Shown: positions 34,431 through 45,960 of the stretch, piece after piece
Position numbering within the stretch: position 1 is the stretch's first letter
Layout: each line of letters opens with the position of its first letter
Source of the DNA: Ophiosphaerella korrae
Taxonomy: Eukaryota > Ascomycota > Dothideomycetes > Pleosporales > Phaeosphaeriaceae
Direction: 5' to 3'
Assembly: GCA_028456385.1 (NCBI GenBank)
Contig: JALNQF010000007.1
Coordinates: forward strand, 124,001-188,000
DNA length: 64,000 bases
The notes under the pieces: generated by a model
The model's database searches: none
The model's input: the letters and a program-made list of their open reading frames with translations, nothing else
What the model was told of the DNA's origin: nothing
Position numbers and translations under genes: made by a program

Positions 34431-35978
34431 CTACGATGCGTTCGTGGTTGTGCCATTGGTCGCTGCAGGTTCCGCCTTGTAATTTTCCGTCTGCATATCA
34501 TTGAGTCCTAGCGACTCCTTCTCCTCCTCCGTGCGCTCGTACTCTTCAACCTTGATCTGTGGATCTGGCTCAGGTGCGGTGAAGCTCTGGACATAACTGC
34601 TGGCCAATGGGTCCTCGAGAATGATGGTGAACTTGACGGCTCCGTTGATAGCCGAGTCGAGCTTATCGAAGAACGCTGTCCACCTTGCTTTGGACGCCAG
34701 TTCCATCGAGTCTCCGCCATCACTGATATCGAAGATGGAAGACTTGAGATCATCGCGCACCTGCGTCAAAATACCTTCCACTGTGGTGAACCTACCTCCA
34801 AGCGTTCCAGGTTCAACAGTAAGTTCGAGTTCCGGACATGACATTGCACATGATTCGGCTTTGAGGATGTCGCGAGAAAGGTCCTCTTTATTATCAACCG
34901 AGACAGTGATTCGACGACCCTTTTCTGGTACCTCACCTCCCGTCTTAACTTCATTGCTGCGGTCTGATTCGCGTTAGTGAATGACTCACGAGGCAATTGT
35001 AAATTTGACTTGCATCCACAGTGGTCGCACACAGTGCTCATCAGTACTACTTGCTTGAAATGTGGGATATTAACCATCTTCATATTTGTAGTACAGCTCT
35101 TAGTGCATCCGGGGCAAGTAGCTGGGAATGAATAGACCTGGTTTTCGACAATGTCGTCATCTACGTTGTTTACCATTGAGGTAGAAGGCATTTCTGGGTA
35201 CATTTGCGTTGCGTGATACTCTGGACGTATCTCGGTAGCTGGTGCCTCGCTGCTGGCTGCACCTAGCCCGAGCGCCTCATTCTGTGCTCCTGTTCGTGGA
35301 TACTCGTGTCGAGCATACTTCCCAGCGGAAAGCTCGCTCGGGGGTTCGATCGAAGAGTTGCCAGCAGGGTCATCAATTGTGAGCTTGAAAGGCAACTTCG
35401 CGCCAACCGCCATTTGTTTGATCGTATCGATGACTTGTTGAATCTTCTCGTAGACCTCTGGTATTACTTCCTTCCTCTCGTCCTGCTTCTGCCCCAAATC
35501 TTGCGCGACCATGGACAAGATACCCTCGACATTCGATAGCTGTCCCCGGCCCGGTGGCATTTCCAAGTCAATATCCTCGATGCGAAACACGGCAGTATCG
35601 CTCTTGACAATCTGCTGGCTCAAGTCATCGGCCGTGTCAACTCTGAGCGTGTATTTGACGCCGCGTTGCTGTATCTCGCCAGCAGGTTGGACTTCGGTGT
35701 TCTTGAGGTGGCAATGTGGGCACTCAAAGGACATGATGACGATTTCGCGAAAGAAAGGAATTTTGGTAAGCAGGAGTCTTGTTGTGCCCTTGGCCAATTA
35801 GCTCTACTTCTATATTCGGTCGTGATTAACACACATCTTCGTGGCAGTTCATGCACAAGCTCTCAATCACATCAACGACCTTAGTGCCATCGTCGTCGTC
35901 TTCTCGGGCACTCGCCTCGGCAACTTTTCGCCCCATGTCTTCGAAAAGATCCTGTGCGAGACTCTTGTGGTCTGCCAT
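34431..35978 (-). CDS. ZPR1: Zinc-finger protein ZPR1
   Basis: Exons in transcript order 35835-35978, 35014-35788 and 34431-34963 give 483 aa. The protein has two copies of the ZPR1 module, each a C4 zinc finger followed by an alpha/beta domain. Finger 1 has CMNCHEDGTTRLLLTKIPFF and CPHC; finger 2 has CPGC ... NIPHFKQVVLMSTVCDHCG. The second intron (34964-35013) starts GCAAGT; only this GC-AG splice yields the family sequence CGYRSNEVKTGG. ZPR1 is an essential chaperone that helps fold translation elongation factor eEF1A and links to growth signalling and, in animals, to SMN. The window copy has the usual length and both fingers intact. Confidence 0.96.
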
Positions 35979-36229
35979 TTTGGGATTGGCGTTTGGAGGT
36001 ATATGCCTTAGCGGCGTGGTGGCTGTATTTGTTTTAATAAAGGAAGCGTTGTCTTGGTGGAAAAGTCGTGGTTGTAGTATGAGAGGTTGTGGTTGATCAA
36101 AGTCTCGTGTGACGACACAGCCCGAAATTTTTAGCCCCGCGTTGAACTTTTTGGTAGTAGGCGGGGTCCGTCAAGCTTCTGGCGCCTTCCCCGCGGACTG
36201 GCCCCTGCCCACCTTCAGCCCTGTGGCCT

Positions 36230-36820
36230 TCATATAGCAAAATCCATCAAGTCCAGCCCTTGACCAGAAGCCTGTGTTTTGTTTTTTTCCAGCATCGCCT
36301 GTAAGCCGCCTTTCCGAGCTTTCTGTCTCTGCTTGCTGCTTGCATTTGCCGTCTTTGGCAGCTTCGATTCGGCTTCTTTAGCTGATGGATGACTTGCTAG
36401 TCTCAATTCCAAGGTCATGTTAGCTTCAATGGTCTTTACTTGCCGTCGGGGCTGGTGCTGCATGGGTTGTTCCGTGTTTCGATCGCACCTGAGGCAATGA
36501 TAGACTAGACTTTTGCTTGGTACTATAACATTGTTGGGTTTGTACGTTCCTTTTCGTCTCTTTCGAGGTTGAACCTTGCTTGATACCTCACAAGACCATC
36601 CTGGGATCATGAGATTCCCACAAGCACCACATGTCTCTCGGCGGTGTGCTTCCCATTCTTTTGTTGGAAGCGGTAAATCATTTTCTGCAATAAGCCGATC
36701 TCTTGCTGATCCAAGGGAAGCGCAGGCTGAAGGCGACGATATAGCGAGTAGATGTGCCGCTTCATAAAGAAATCTGGACCTTGACGCGATTGGGTCTGTC
36801 ATGGCTCGTCTTGATAACAC
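36230..36820 (-). CDS. RNase P/MRP subunit, Rpr2/Rpp21/Snm1 family
   Basis: Intronless frame of 196 aa, or 190 aa if translation starts at the second Met (36802). N-terminal helices with SRFLYEAAHLLA precede a four-Cys zinc ribbon (CGACGNLMIPGW and YHCLRCDR). The C-terminal half is Lys-rich and disordered. This order is that of the Rpr2/Rpp21/Snm1 family, protein subunits that bind the catalytic RNA of RNase P (tRNA 5' maturation) or RNase MRP (rRNA processing). Which of the two complexes it serves cannot be told. It is divergent from DBR1 with 225 bp between start codons. Confidence 0.85.
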   Translation of the reverse strand: MLSRRAMTDPIASRSRFLYEAAHLLAISSPSACASLGSARDRLIAENDLPLPTKEWEAHRRETCGACGNLMIPGWSCEVSSKVQPRKRRKGTYKPNNVIVPSKSLVYHCLRCDRNTEQPMQHQPRRQVKTIEANMTLELRLASHPSAKEAESKLPKTANASSKQRQKARKGGLQAMLEKNKTQASGQGLDLMDFAI

Positions 36821-37045
36821 AACGAGCTGAACAAGGAGACAGAGTGCTTGAGATGCAGCCGCCCAGGTACAGAAACGCCGACTCCCGACACTAACTACTT
36901 TAGTCTAGCAACCAAGCTTTCGTAAAGCTCCTCCTACTGCGACTCCAACATGTGCTTTTTATGCGCGCGCACTCAACTAGTGCCGTTGTATTACTTTCCA
37001 GCTAATCACCTAGCACTAACAAGCAGCCTCATACGGTACTAAAGC

Positions 37046-38771
37046 ATGGCCTCGCCAACCTTGCTTTCGCAACACGGCTTGCGTATAGCTGTCGAAGGCT
37101 GCGGCCATGGCGTATTGCATGACATCTATGCTTCAGTCGCAAAAGCTTGCGACCTCAAAGGTTGGCCAGGTGTAGACCTCTTGATCATTGGGGGAGATTT
37201 TCAGGTATTTCTTCTTTCTAAATATGTAGTTTGATTCACTGACTGGACAGGCTGTTCGTAATGCTGCAGACCTCAAGGCCGTCTCGATGCCCTCAAAGTA
37301 CTATGCTATGCATGACTTTCACGAATACTACGCGGGCGCTCGTCTTGCGCCATATTTAACCTTGTTCATTGGCGGCAATCACGAAGCGAGCAACTACATG
37401 TGGGAGCTGTATTACGGAGGTTGGGCAGCGCCAAATATCTACTACATGGGCGCCGCCAATGTAGTTCGACTAGGTCCTCTACGCATTGCCGGCTTGTCGG
37501 GCATTTGGAAAGGTTACAATTACAAGAAGCCGCACTACGAACGCCTGCCATATAATAGTGATGACGTAAGAAGCATATACCATGTTCGGGAACTAGATGT
37601 CCGTAAACTTCTACAAGTACGGTCGCAGGTCGACATCGGACTCAGTCACGATTGGCCACGTGGTATGGAGTGGAAAGGTGACTTCAAGCAATTATTCAAG
37701 TGGAAGCCTGATTTTGAACAGGAGGCCAAGGACGGTACTTTGGGCAGTATTGCGGCCACAACTGTGCTAGAGCATCTACGGCCACCTCACTGGTTCAGTG
37801 CTCATATGCACACCAAATTCGCCGGGCTATGGGAGCATAAGAAACCGCAAGGCGTTGAGAGCGCTGGGGTCACAGCTACGGATAGCTCAATGTTGGCCAA
37901 AAACGATGAAGAAATCGATTTACACATTTCAAATCAAACCCCAGTTCCGCCACTCAAGAATGATAAAGAAATCGACCTTGACATGGATGATGAAGAGTCC
38001 CCACTAGCTGCGGTGCCTGATACTAGTAAGGTCAAAGCGCCTAGCACTACAGACGATGCAACATCAGAAGTTCCCCAGCATATCAGGGACTTGCTACCCG
38101 CATCGTTCACACGTCCCAAACATAAGCCTATACCTCGATTACCATTCCCCAAAGAAATAACAAACACCACGACCAGGTTCCTGGCACTAGACAAGTGCTT
38201 ACCCAAAAGAAGCTTTCTTCAACTAGTAGAGATCTCTCCTCACTCAGCCACAGATTTTCAGCGGCCACTGCGTCTAGAATATGACCTTGAATGGCTCGCT
38301 ATTACCCGTACCTTTGCTAGTGATCTGCAAGTTGGCGATCTAGACGCGCAAGTGCCTCCAGATAAAGGTGACGCTCATTATAGGCCGCTAATAGAGAAAG
38401 AGATGGAGTGGGTAAAAGAAAACATAGCCGAGAATGGCAAAATGACAATCCCTGAGGACTTCGTGCGAACAGCACTGACTTATGATCCTCCATCGGGTAT
38501 TCATGTTCAAGAGTCACCACAAGAATACAGTAATCCACATACGCAGACGTTCTGCGATCTGCTACAAATCACAAATGTATTCCATGCGTCAGATGAGGAG
38601 CGGGCGCAGATGATGCAAAGTGGGCCTAGACTAGAGCAACAACGATCCAATCGAGGCGGAGGCGGTGGTCGTGGTGGGTACAGAGGCGGGAATAGAGGCC
38701 GAGGTGGCGGCCGTGGGAGAGGCCATGGTGGAGATAGAGGACGTGGTGGAGGTAGCCGTGGGCGCTGGTAA
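37046..38771 (+). CDS. DBR1: RNA lariat debranching enzyme DBR1
   Basis: Exons 37046-37204 and 37251-38771 give 559 aa. The metallophosphoesterase domain carries the metal-site motifs EGCGHG, IIGGDFQAVRN, GGNHEASN, LSHDWPRG and FSAHMHTKFAGLWEH. A conserved middle block (YGGWAAPNIYYMG, YNSDDVRSIYHVRE) and a DBR1 C-terminal domain (FLALDKCLPKRSFLQ) follow. The enzyme hydrolyses the 2'-5' bond of excised intron lariats in the nucleus. In many homologues the second motif is CGDFQ; here it is GGDFQ. The last 45 residues are a run of RGG/GGR repeats, an RNA-binding tail not present in the yeast or human enzyme. The first methionine is preceded by a normal context. Confidence 0.96.
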
Positions 38772-39606
38772 CAATATCATCCCCTTCACAGCTTCACGGT
38801 TGCTCAATAGTCACGTTGCACTCGCGTATATCATACGAAAGTCGACCATGCACCCCAACGAGCAGCGTTTTCAATTTCAAAACTTGTACGAGAAAAAGAT
38901 ATCACCTACCCAGGGCTAAAGGCATAGAGTTCGATATTCAACCACTCATAGAGAGTTGAAATATCATAAGGTTTCAAATAAATCGCTCGCGATCCATGAA
39001 AGCTCAACCTAGTCTACGTAGTCCTCGCCAGGGACTTGTTTACTGTATCGACAGGAATCTCTCATATCCCAAGTCATGCGATCATATGAAACTATCAGGA
39101 CGGGTGCGATTATGCATTCTTGAGACAACCAGTTTAGTACCCAATGATCAGAATTAATCCAGAGATATGTATTTCATCATGACTTTTGTGATGCTTCACC
39201 GCTACTTGAGTACTTGGGCGCATGTTCTTCGTCTTGAGGCTGCATTCTAAGCTTTTGCTTCACTCAACATGACTATATCAAAACGCAGCTCCTTTCTTCG
39301 TGCTTTCAATATATGCCCCTTTTCCTATGGGAATCGAGTTGTCGCTCAATTCAAGGATAGACCTCCTGATATATGTGTACAACCAAATGACTGGTTTGAT
39401 GGTTACTCAATATTTGAAGATATTCCCAGTCACCTCGACACCTGAGTCATTACTATTATGTATAAAAGCGTCTCCAAGCAACGTCTCTGTAAGTATATTA
39501 AATTCAGCTTACCTTTCAGGTTTGCGAAACAATAGAGTAGCGCGGGAAAACCAAATCTCTCTTACATCAACCTCAATACCATATCGAACCCCCAAAGTCA
39601 CCCGCA
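38772..39606. other. Intergenic region
   Basis: 835 bp. The annotated start of the next gene (39607) could have additional 5' exons in this stretch, but none can be supported. Confidence 0.4.
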
Positions 39607-40111
39607 ATGAACGACCAAGATCAAAAGCTCGAGAGCCATCGTTTTCGTAAACACGAAGAGGCGCCGCCTTATCCCTATCTCCTTCGATTACGAGTTGATG
39701 CATGGGATTTCATCTTTGCAGAGACACTTGGAGAAACCTATATGACTATCTGTCAAGAGATAGATGGTATGTGAAAACCGCGATCCATGGGGTGGGATAA
39801 GTCTAATGGACAACTAGCGCTAGGCGCACAATCTCAGATAGCTGAAACACCAAACACTAAAGTTGTACTTCTTGCTGGATGGGATACTGCCAAGAAGCCA
39901 AAGAGATATCACAAGTATTTCGCGGGACTCGCAGCAGAGAAAGATGTGGAAGAGGTGAGGGAAATTTTGTAGATGTTTTAAGCCATGTACTAACAAGCTC
40001 TAGGGTGTTCATCGTGATAAGTACTTGTGGAGGTTTAACTGCAATAACCCGTCTGATACTCCAGAAGAGGCCCTGACGTTGCTGCGAGACTTTTTGCAGG
40101 GCGTTATCTAA
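39607..40111 (+). CDS. Small hypothetical protein, three exons
   Basis: Exons 39607-39766, 39818-39954 and 40004-40111 join to 134 aa with good GTATGT and GTGAGG donors and TAG acceptors, the latter preceded by CTAAT and CTAAC branch sites. The reading frame is well kept across both joins, which argues for a real gene. The sequence contains LLRLRVDAWDFIFAET, KVVLLAGWDTAKKP and RDKYLWRFNCNN. It is soluble and without a signal peptide. I recognise no family. The N-terminus is uncertain. Confidence 0.5.
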
Positions 40112-42223
40112 GTAGCCTGTATGTTGAAGGGATAGGAAAACTGGTATGATATTCTGTACTGCTAACTAATCAATGTGTACTTCTATGGATTTTATATAAC
40201 ATTGGCTAGATAGGAATATGTTATTCGTTGATAAAAGACCTTCATCTTCCGTGTCTTAACCTATGATAGATCTAGTAGTAACCTCCAACCTATATTATTA
40301 GACGGATTTTGTGGTATATACAGGGCTGCACATCGATCTGTTTGATTCGTACAACACACGGCTATCATGTTTAGGCCAAGGTCTACGCAATCCTACTGTA
40401 TGAGTGGAGAAGATAGGTTACTCGCCGAGTTCACCGTCTAAATAATAATTATACAACGATCACAGATCCTACACATTGGTGTACCATGTGGCTGGTAAGG
40501 CATCGGGATCTGGGCTCTACTGGCATGTGGGTTCCAAGCAATACTTGCACCAACATCCTCCCATTTGTGAATTACTAGGCCATGAATTGATAGTGAAGGA
40601 TTGTTGCTTAATCATATTGTTCTTCATTTATATCAAGTAGCCTCATGGTGATGTTAGTAACAGGTCAGCCCTGTCTCTTCAACCAAAGATTTTCTAATGA
40701 TCGAGAGTCCACGTACTCTGCCTCTTCCTTCCAATATACGATCTCTTAGTAGCCTCGTTCAAGCTAGGAAACGGCTTGTCAGTTGTCACGATTACGTGTG
40801 AAAGAATCCACGATAGCGTCTCAGATGACGAGATCTAGATCTAAGCACAGAGCACACGCGGCTCGCGGCCGGTCTTGCATGCCACCACGCGCATTCGGGT
40901 ATCGTGGGGCCTGAAAACAGGACAGATGGCGCATGTAGGAAATGCTAGCCGTTCAGGGTCCTCAGGTCCGGGCGCCAGACAAATGGGGCAACATGTCCTA
41001 TGATGTCGTTGGGCATGGCTAGGCACCAAGTTTAGATTGAAATCCCACGCATCCCGTTTCGAAAGAAGACTACGTACCTTACGCTCTTGTCTGCAACAGG
41101 CGCCGGACCAGGCGGTGATACAGCCTGGAGGTGTTTTGGGGGTATTGCCAAGGGATAAGAGCCGTCCAGAAGGAAAGAGAAATTACCAACTCTGGTCCTA
41201 CGTCATTGGGCCTGGATTACAGATTTGTCCTTCGTGCGAAAACGAGACGGCCGCAGCGCGACACGGAATCACCATGCAGCCCCCCGACCGTTTGTTTAGA
41301 ACAGAGTTTCCATATGCATGATCGTCTATCATGTCTGGACAGGTGTCTGTGGAAGGTGTTAGTGGGGGTGGCTAAAGACCTAGCTGACAGTCTTTTTGCA
41401 GGTGATTGCGATGATCTCATGCGCCGTGGTTCAGAGTTTATTGACTGCCACCTCTTGCCTCTGGCACAAGTATGGACTGTGGCGAAAGGCTTGCGCGTTG
41501 CTTTGTTGGGAAAAGCATAGTATTGGACTGGTGTGCCTCCAGTTGTTGTCGGGCAGAGGACTGGTATTGACTGGACTGGGCGTCTGCAACCAAGGATGCC
41601 TTGCCCGCCGCTGTTCACCAATTACCAACGCTTCGTTCCAATCGGCTATTTTCGGACAGCCGTGCCACTGTCAGAAGGTGCGGCGAAGACCCAATTTCGC
41701 CCGCACTTCGCGAGGGCGCGCAACCACTTCCGTCGTCCCTAACCTTAGTTTGCGCTGTTAGGCTTCGAGACTGTGGGATCGGCACCGAGCCTGCATCTGG
41801 GTGGACCCTAGATTCCAGGGTCTCCTGCGTCCGTGGCAGGCGTTGGCCATGTGCGTCTACTCAAAATCAGATGCCACCACATGTGTACGTGGTGCATTGT
41901 GGGTTTAAAAATCCGAGGGGCTGCTCGCGCAGACAGAGTGGACCTAACACCGAACTTTAGTCTTTAACTCTACTCTCGCTGTCTATTCATCCTTCGCTAA
42001 GAAGTCTTGCATCTCTTGGAGTAGTCCTGTGCTATTATTACCAAAGTCTGGACCACGAAAACTTACAACAGTTGCCGTTTGCCCCGAGAGTTCACCAGCC
42101 AATCGTCGATCATATCAGACATCCTCAACTATACATTTACAATTTTGTATATATCCTTTGCCATCCTCAACCACACGCCACTCCCATTCCTGTACCCCTC
42201 TATACGCCACTTACTACACTCAA
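40112..42223. other. 2.1-kb gene-free stretch
   Basis: Several frames of 60-130 codons occur on both strands but none shows conserved motifs, consistent splicing or typical codon use. The last 200 bp are pyrimidine-rich and look like the promoter and 5' UTR of the next gene. A non-coding transcript cannot be excluded. Confidence 0.45.
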
Positions 42224-42478
42224 ATGGTCTCCCGCTTTGTCGAGAACCTCGAAGAGGTTCCCATTACCCACCCCCATCTCAACGTCTCACTTGACGACAT
42301 CCTTGCCGAGGAAGGGCGAAAGAGGTCTACCTCTCAATCATCAGGGAGCTCGCATACAGCTCGATCTGGAAGCGAGTCAGTCCCAACCCCAATATCGCCA
42401 ACCAGTGAAAGTAAAATGGACTCCATTAAGAGACGAGCCCTCACTCTTGGCAGCAAGAAGGGTCGTCGCGCGTCGTAA
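42224..42478 (+). CDS. Small conserved fungal protein, 84 aa
   Basis: The frame starts at MVSRFVENLEEVPITHP and runs to SKKGRRAS. Upstream in-frame sequence is a pyrimidine-rich leader, so the start at 42224 is preferred. After the N-terminal segment and LNVSLDDILAEEGRKRS comes a Ser/Thr-rich disordered part and a basic end. Small proteins of this layout occur widely in Pezizomycotina with no known role; that recollection is not verified here. No membrane span or metal site. Confidence 0.55.
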   Translation: MVSRFVENLEEVPITHPHLNVSLDDILAEEGRKRSTSQSSGSSHTARSGSESVPTPISPTSESKMDSIKRRALTLGSKKGRRAS

Positions 42479-43117
42479 ATGAGCAGAGGATTGAGAAAGA
42501 GGAAGAACATCAACTTTGCCACCAAAAAAACACCCAATCATCACGACTTCTGTCGCCATCTCCAATGCAAAACATGGTCTCAACCAAGAGTTGGAAGAGA
42601 TTTACATCACATGTGTCACCAAAGATGAGCCACTATGCGACCCAGCACCATGCGCTTATCAACATATTTTCATCAGCCGACCTGGGGCAGTCTGACTGAG
42701 GATTATACACCCTTCATGGTGATATTCTCTACCCAGGAAGTACATGCCGCGCCGAATATAGAGGTTCTCTAAGAGAGGAGGAGTAGCAAGAGGGTCGAGG
42801 AAGGTACACTTGTGTAAGGATAGTAGAACAAACGTACAATGGGGAGCATTCAGATATACACTACCCCAATCAAAAGCTTAACATTGGTGTCGAATTGCCA
42901 AGTTATATAATTTACTCCTCTGTTTGATTAGACCAAAGTGTGTTGCTCTTTCCTAACGCAATAGCTCTTGCTTGCTCGCCCACAAGCGCAATCATCCTTT
43001 CCTAGCACTACATGTCCATCCCCCGCGCCACCGCTGGTGCGAATCAACCTCAGAACAGCTCAATCTCAAGATTTTACCACCTTCACCTTATCACTATCCA
43101 TCGCCTCAAAACACACC
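42479..43117. other. Intergenic region
   Basis: 639 bp with no supported feature; promoter of the amidohydrolase-like gene. Confidence 0.45.
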
Positions 43118-44181
43118 ATGAGCACCACAAATCCATTGACGCCTCTCATCGCCTGTCTCGAATCCTACCTCAGTCCTGCCATCCCAATCGGCACATCACT
43201 CTCATCTGACGCCTCTTTACCGGCCCTGCACATCCTCCCCAGCTCCACGCTCTCCAAGCTCCGAAACATCGGGTTGGCGCGCACAAAAGATATGCGTAGA
43301 CTGGGACACTCGAGACAAATCGTGTCACACATACCCATCGCCGCAAGTCTCGCCACCTGTGTAAAGTTCAACGATGCCATATGTACGACGATTCAGCTGA
43401 ATGCGGATAAATTTGCGGCTTTGGCTTTGCTACCTGAGGATGGGGGGGAGGCGAGTAGGGAGCTACATAGATGTGTTACGAAGATGAAGTTCGTTGGAGG
43501 CGTGGTAGGGATAAGAGGAGATGAGGGAAGTACAGCATTGCTAGACGGTAGATATGAAGAGCTTTGGATAACAGCGGAAACGTATCGTGTCCCAATCGTT
43601 TTGCGGGAGAAGTGGCCAATGGGTAATGAGGTACGTTTTATTTCGGATGAAAGACAAGAGGGAAGTGCTGATGAACCATTCAGCTCACGGCTTACCAAGG
43701 CAGGCTTGCTGATACGATACGAGCGCCCCTGGCAACGAGTCTACACACTTCACATCTTCAATCTCCGCTTCCGGTTTTGCATCTTTACCTCTCTGGCGTC
43801 TTTGACCGGCACCCTAATCTCCATCTGATCATCTCACATCAAAGTTTGCTTCCTTCACTTCTCCCACGCATCGAAGCTTTACTAGCCAACATCCCATCAG
43901 CCGACAAACCTGAACGAAGCTTTCTCGATGTGTGGCAGTATAATATCTATCTGACGACTGCAGATGTGTTGGATACATCGACCATGCGTGCGTTGTTGGA
44001 GCAGATTCCTATCGATAGAGTGCTGTACGCAAGCAATTATCCGCTAGAAGAGAGAGGAAGAGAGTTGATGGAGGAGCTGAGAGAAAGTGAATTCTTGACA
44101 ATGGCGGAATGGGAAAGGGTGGCCTGGGGCAATGCGGAACTGTTGTTTGGACTTCAAAGCAACATAGCAAAACCCTCGTAG
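43118..44181 (+). CDS. Amidohydrolase-2 family protein with altered metal site
   Basis: Exons 43118-43630 and 43684-44181 give 336 aa. The splice is well supported because the wrong frame loses the family sequence GVFDRHPNLHLIISH. The TIM-barrel pattern matches the amidohydrolase-2 family (decarboxylases such as ACMSD and gamma-resorcylate decarboxylase): LARTKDMRRLGHSRQIVSH, CVKFNDAI, FAALALLPE, VGGVVGIRG, then ISHQSLLPSLLPRIEALL and DRVLYASNYPLEE. The usual N-terminal HxH pair is missing and the conserved SDYP Asp is Asn. The protein may therefore have lost metal-dependent catalysis or use another chemistry. Substrate unknown. Confidence 0.75.
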
Positions 44182-44409
44182 GTGCCTGTGAATTTAATGT
44201 GCGCTGAGGTGGGCAAAACATGTCACCCAAGAAGACAAGGGCCCATGCAGTTTGTGTATCATTCCCATGTATTCGTAACCGTCTGCACGTTTAAGACATG
44301 GACACCCATAGTGGTAAGACTCCAGCGCCCTTGGTATCTTCAAGATCAAATCATCGAACTCCTCGCGTCGTCGTCGTCAGCCTGGGTGGCGGAATTCGGC
44401 GTCAGGCGC

Positions 44410-44817
44410 TTATTTCTTGCCGGACTTCTTGATGCCTTGAGATCCGGTGTTCAAAGGTCCCTTGCCCTTTCCAACTTTGCCAGCTAGCTCATCACGAGCT
44501 TTCTTGTCTACGTAACAGTTAATCTTTTGTCTCCAGTCTCGTATATTTGCGCAGCAGCCTAGCTATTGGGAACATGGCGCGAGACGTTGGAATCGGTAAA
44601 TAGAGGGTGGCACAAACCGGCAGCCTGCTTGGCCTTAAACGCAATATCATCCTCGTCGAGGTCTTGAGCCTTCTTCTTGGGCTTCTTATTGTGGATGGGG
44701 TTGGTACCAGCTATACAAAACGTCAGCCTATTCAGTTTTTGACTTTACATAACCCCGCCCACGACTGTCGTGTGCGTTGGGAAGGCAAGCCAGCGTACCT
44801 CCTTGTCCTGAGGGCAT
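44410..44817 (-). CDS. TMA7: Translation machinery-associated protein TMA7
   Basis: Exons in transcript order 44799-44817, 44618-44710 and 44410-44507 give 69 aa. The Lys-rich sequence has NKKPKKKAQDLDEDDIAFKAK, a middle ADKKARDELAGK and the family ending GKGPLNTGSQGIKKSGKK. TMA7 (CCDC72 in animals) copurifies with ribosomes; its exact role is unclear. Too short for routine gene calling and split by two introns, but the C-terminal signature is decisive. Confidence 0.93.
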
Positions 44818-45960
44818 TTTGACGGTTTTTGTGGAGTTATGGGTTTGGAAAAGTGGATGTCGAGGAAGTTTGGTGAGTGGAAGCTGGGTTGGGCGGCGCT
44901 TTGCGGGCGGTGAGAAGATGGTCTCGACGCCTGAAGGAATAGCGGGGAGCGCCACAATGTGGCTGGAGTGCGGTCACATGATAACTTTACACCTCTTCAT
45001 TTCCGAGCCTAACCGGAAGTCTAAGCCAGGCATTTCAGTAATTGTTAGTAAGATATTTGCTCAAGATGAGCGACTTGAAACAGTTTACTTCAAATATCAG
45101 TTCCTCATGTTGGCCATCAGCACGTGCTAAGTCTAAACAAGACGCCCTTGCGCCTCTACGGCTCGTAAATTAATCGAAACGGGACGCAAGCCCCCTCTGT
45201 GTTCCATTGAGATGCAGCTCTCAATCATCGGCTGGGGTCCCATGAATGACCTTGTATGTGCGAATTAATCCTCCTTCTCCTGGCCCCTTGATATGCAATC
45301 AATTCAAGGATAAGCCTCGGAGGAAAGGAAATAAGAACACCCAGGCGGCAGCCAAAAGCTTCCCTTTGTCTGAACCCAGGTTCTGTCGAAGCTTGTCCTG
45401 GCCGCGCACAGGAACTGTTGCTCTATTGAGATATTTCATCCGCCAATCCTAGCTCGGCACGCTTGACCTGCACGCTGGACACCCACCCTCGGCTTCATCG
45501 CAAGCGCCTCTCTCCCAGATCATAGCGCCCTCAGCTCATGTTGTCTCGTCCCTCATTCGTGGGAATTTAATTTCCAGTCATTCTTCCATCTCGCGGGGTG
45601 TTCTTTAACAACGAACGCGAAGATGAGGCCCCAGATTTGGCTCTCGTGTGGGGACTAGAGATCTAGCTTTGCCTTGTTGCGAGCTGGGCCGGGACTTTTG
45701 AGGCGACATTGACATTTTGATTCGTGTGATGTGCGGATACCCTTGAACCTGGTTTCGTAGTCCCGACTTTATGGGATGACATGGGACCGTAGCGTACTGG
45801 CCGTGCGGCGAACATCTGTATATATGAATTGCATCCTCTCCCTGGAATTTCGTCTGGTTACGAGCATTTGCGGCGTCCTTTGCTCAGCTTCGGTTGAATG
45901 CTGTGTTGATTTTCTCAAGTAAAACTTATACAAGGGGATCACTGAGGCACAACCGCAATC
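44818..45960. other. Divergent intergenic region
   Basis: 1.14 kb between the divergent TMA7 and sugar-transporter start codons. Long upstream regions are common for regulated transporters. No specific site is called. Confidence 0.45.

Noticed and set aside
40841..41029. Minus-strand frame with several CxxC pairs resembling a RING or zinc ribbon
   Set aside because: Only 62 codons, irregular spacing and no exons that extend it.
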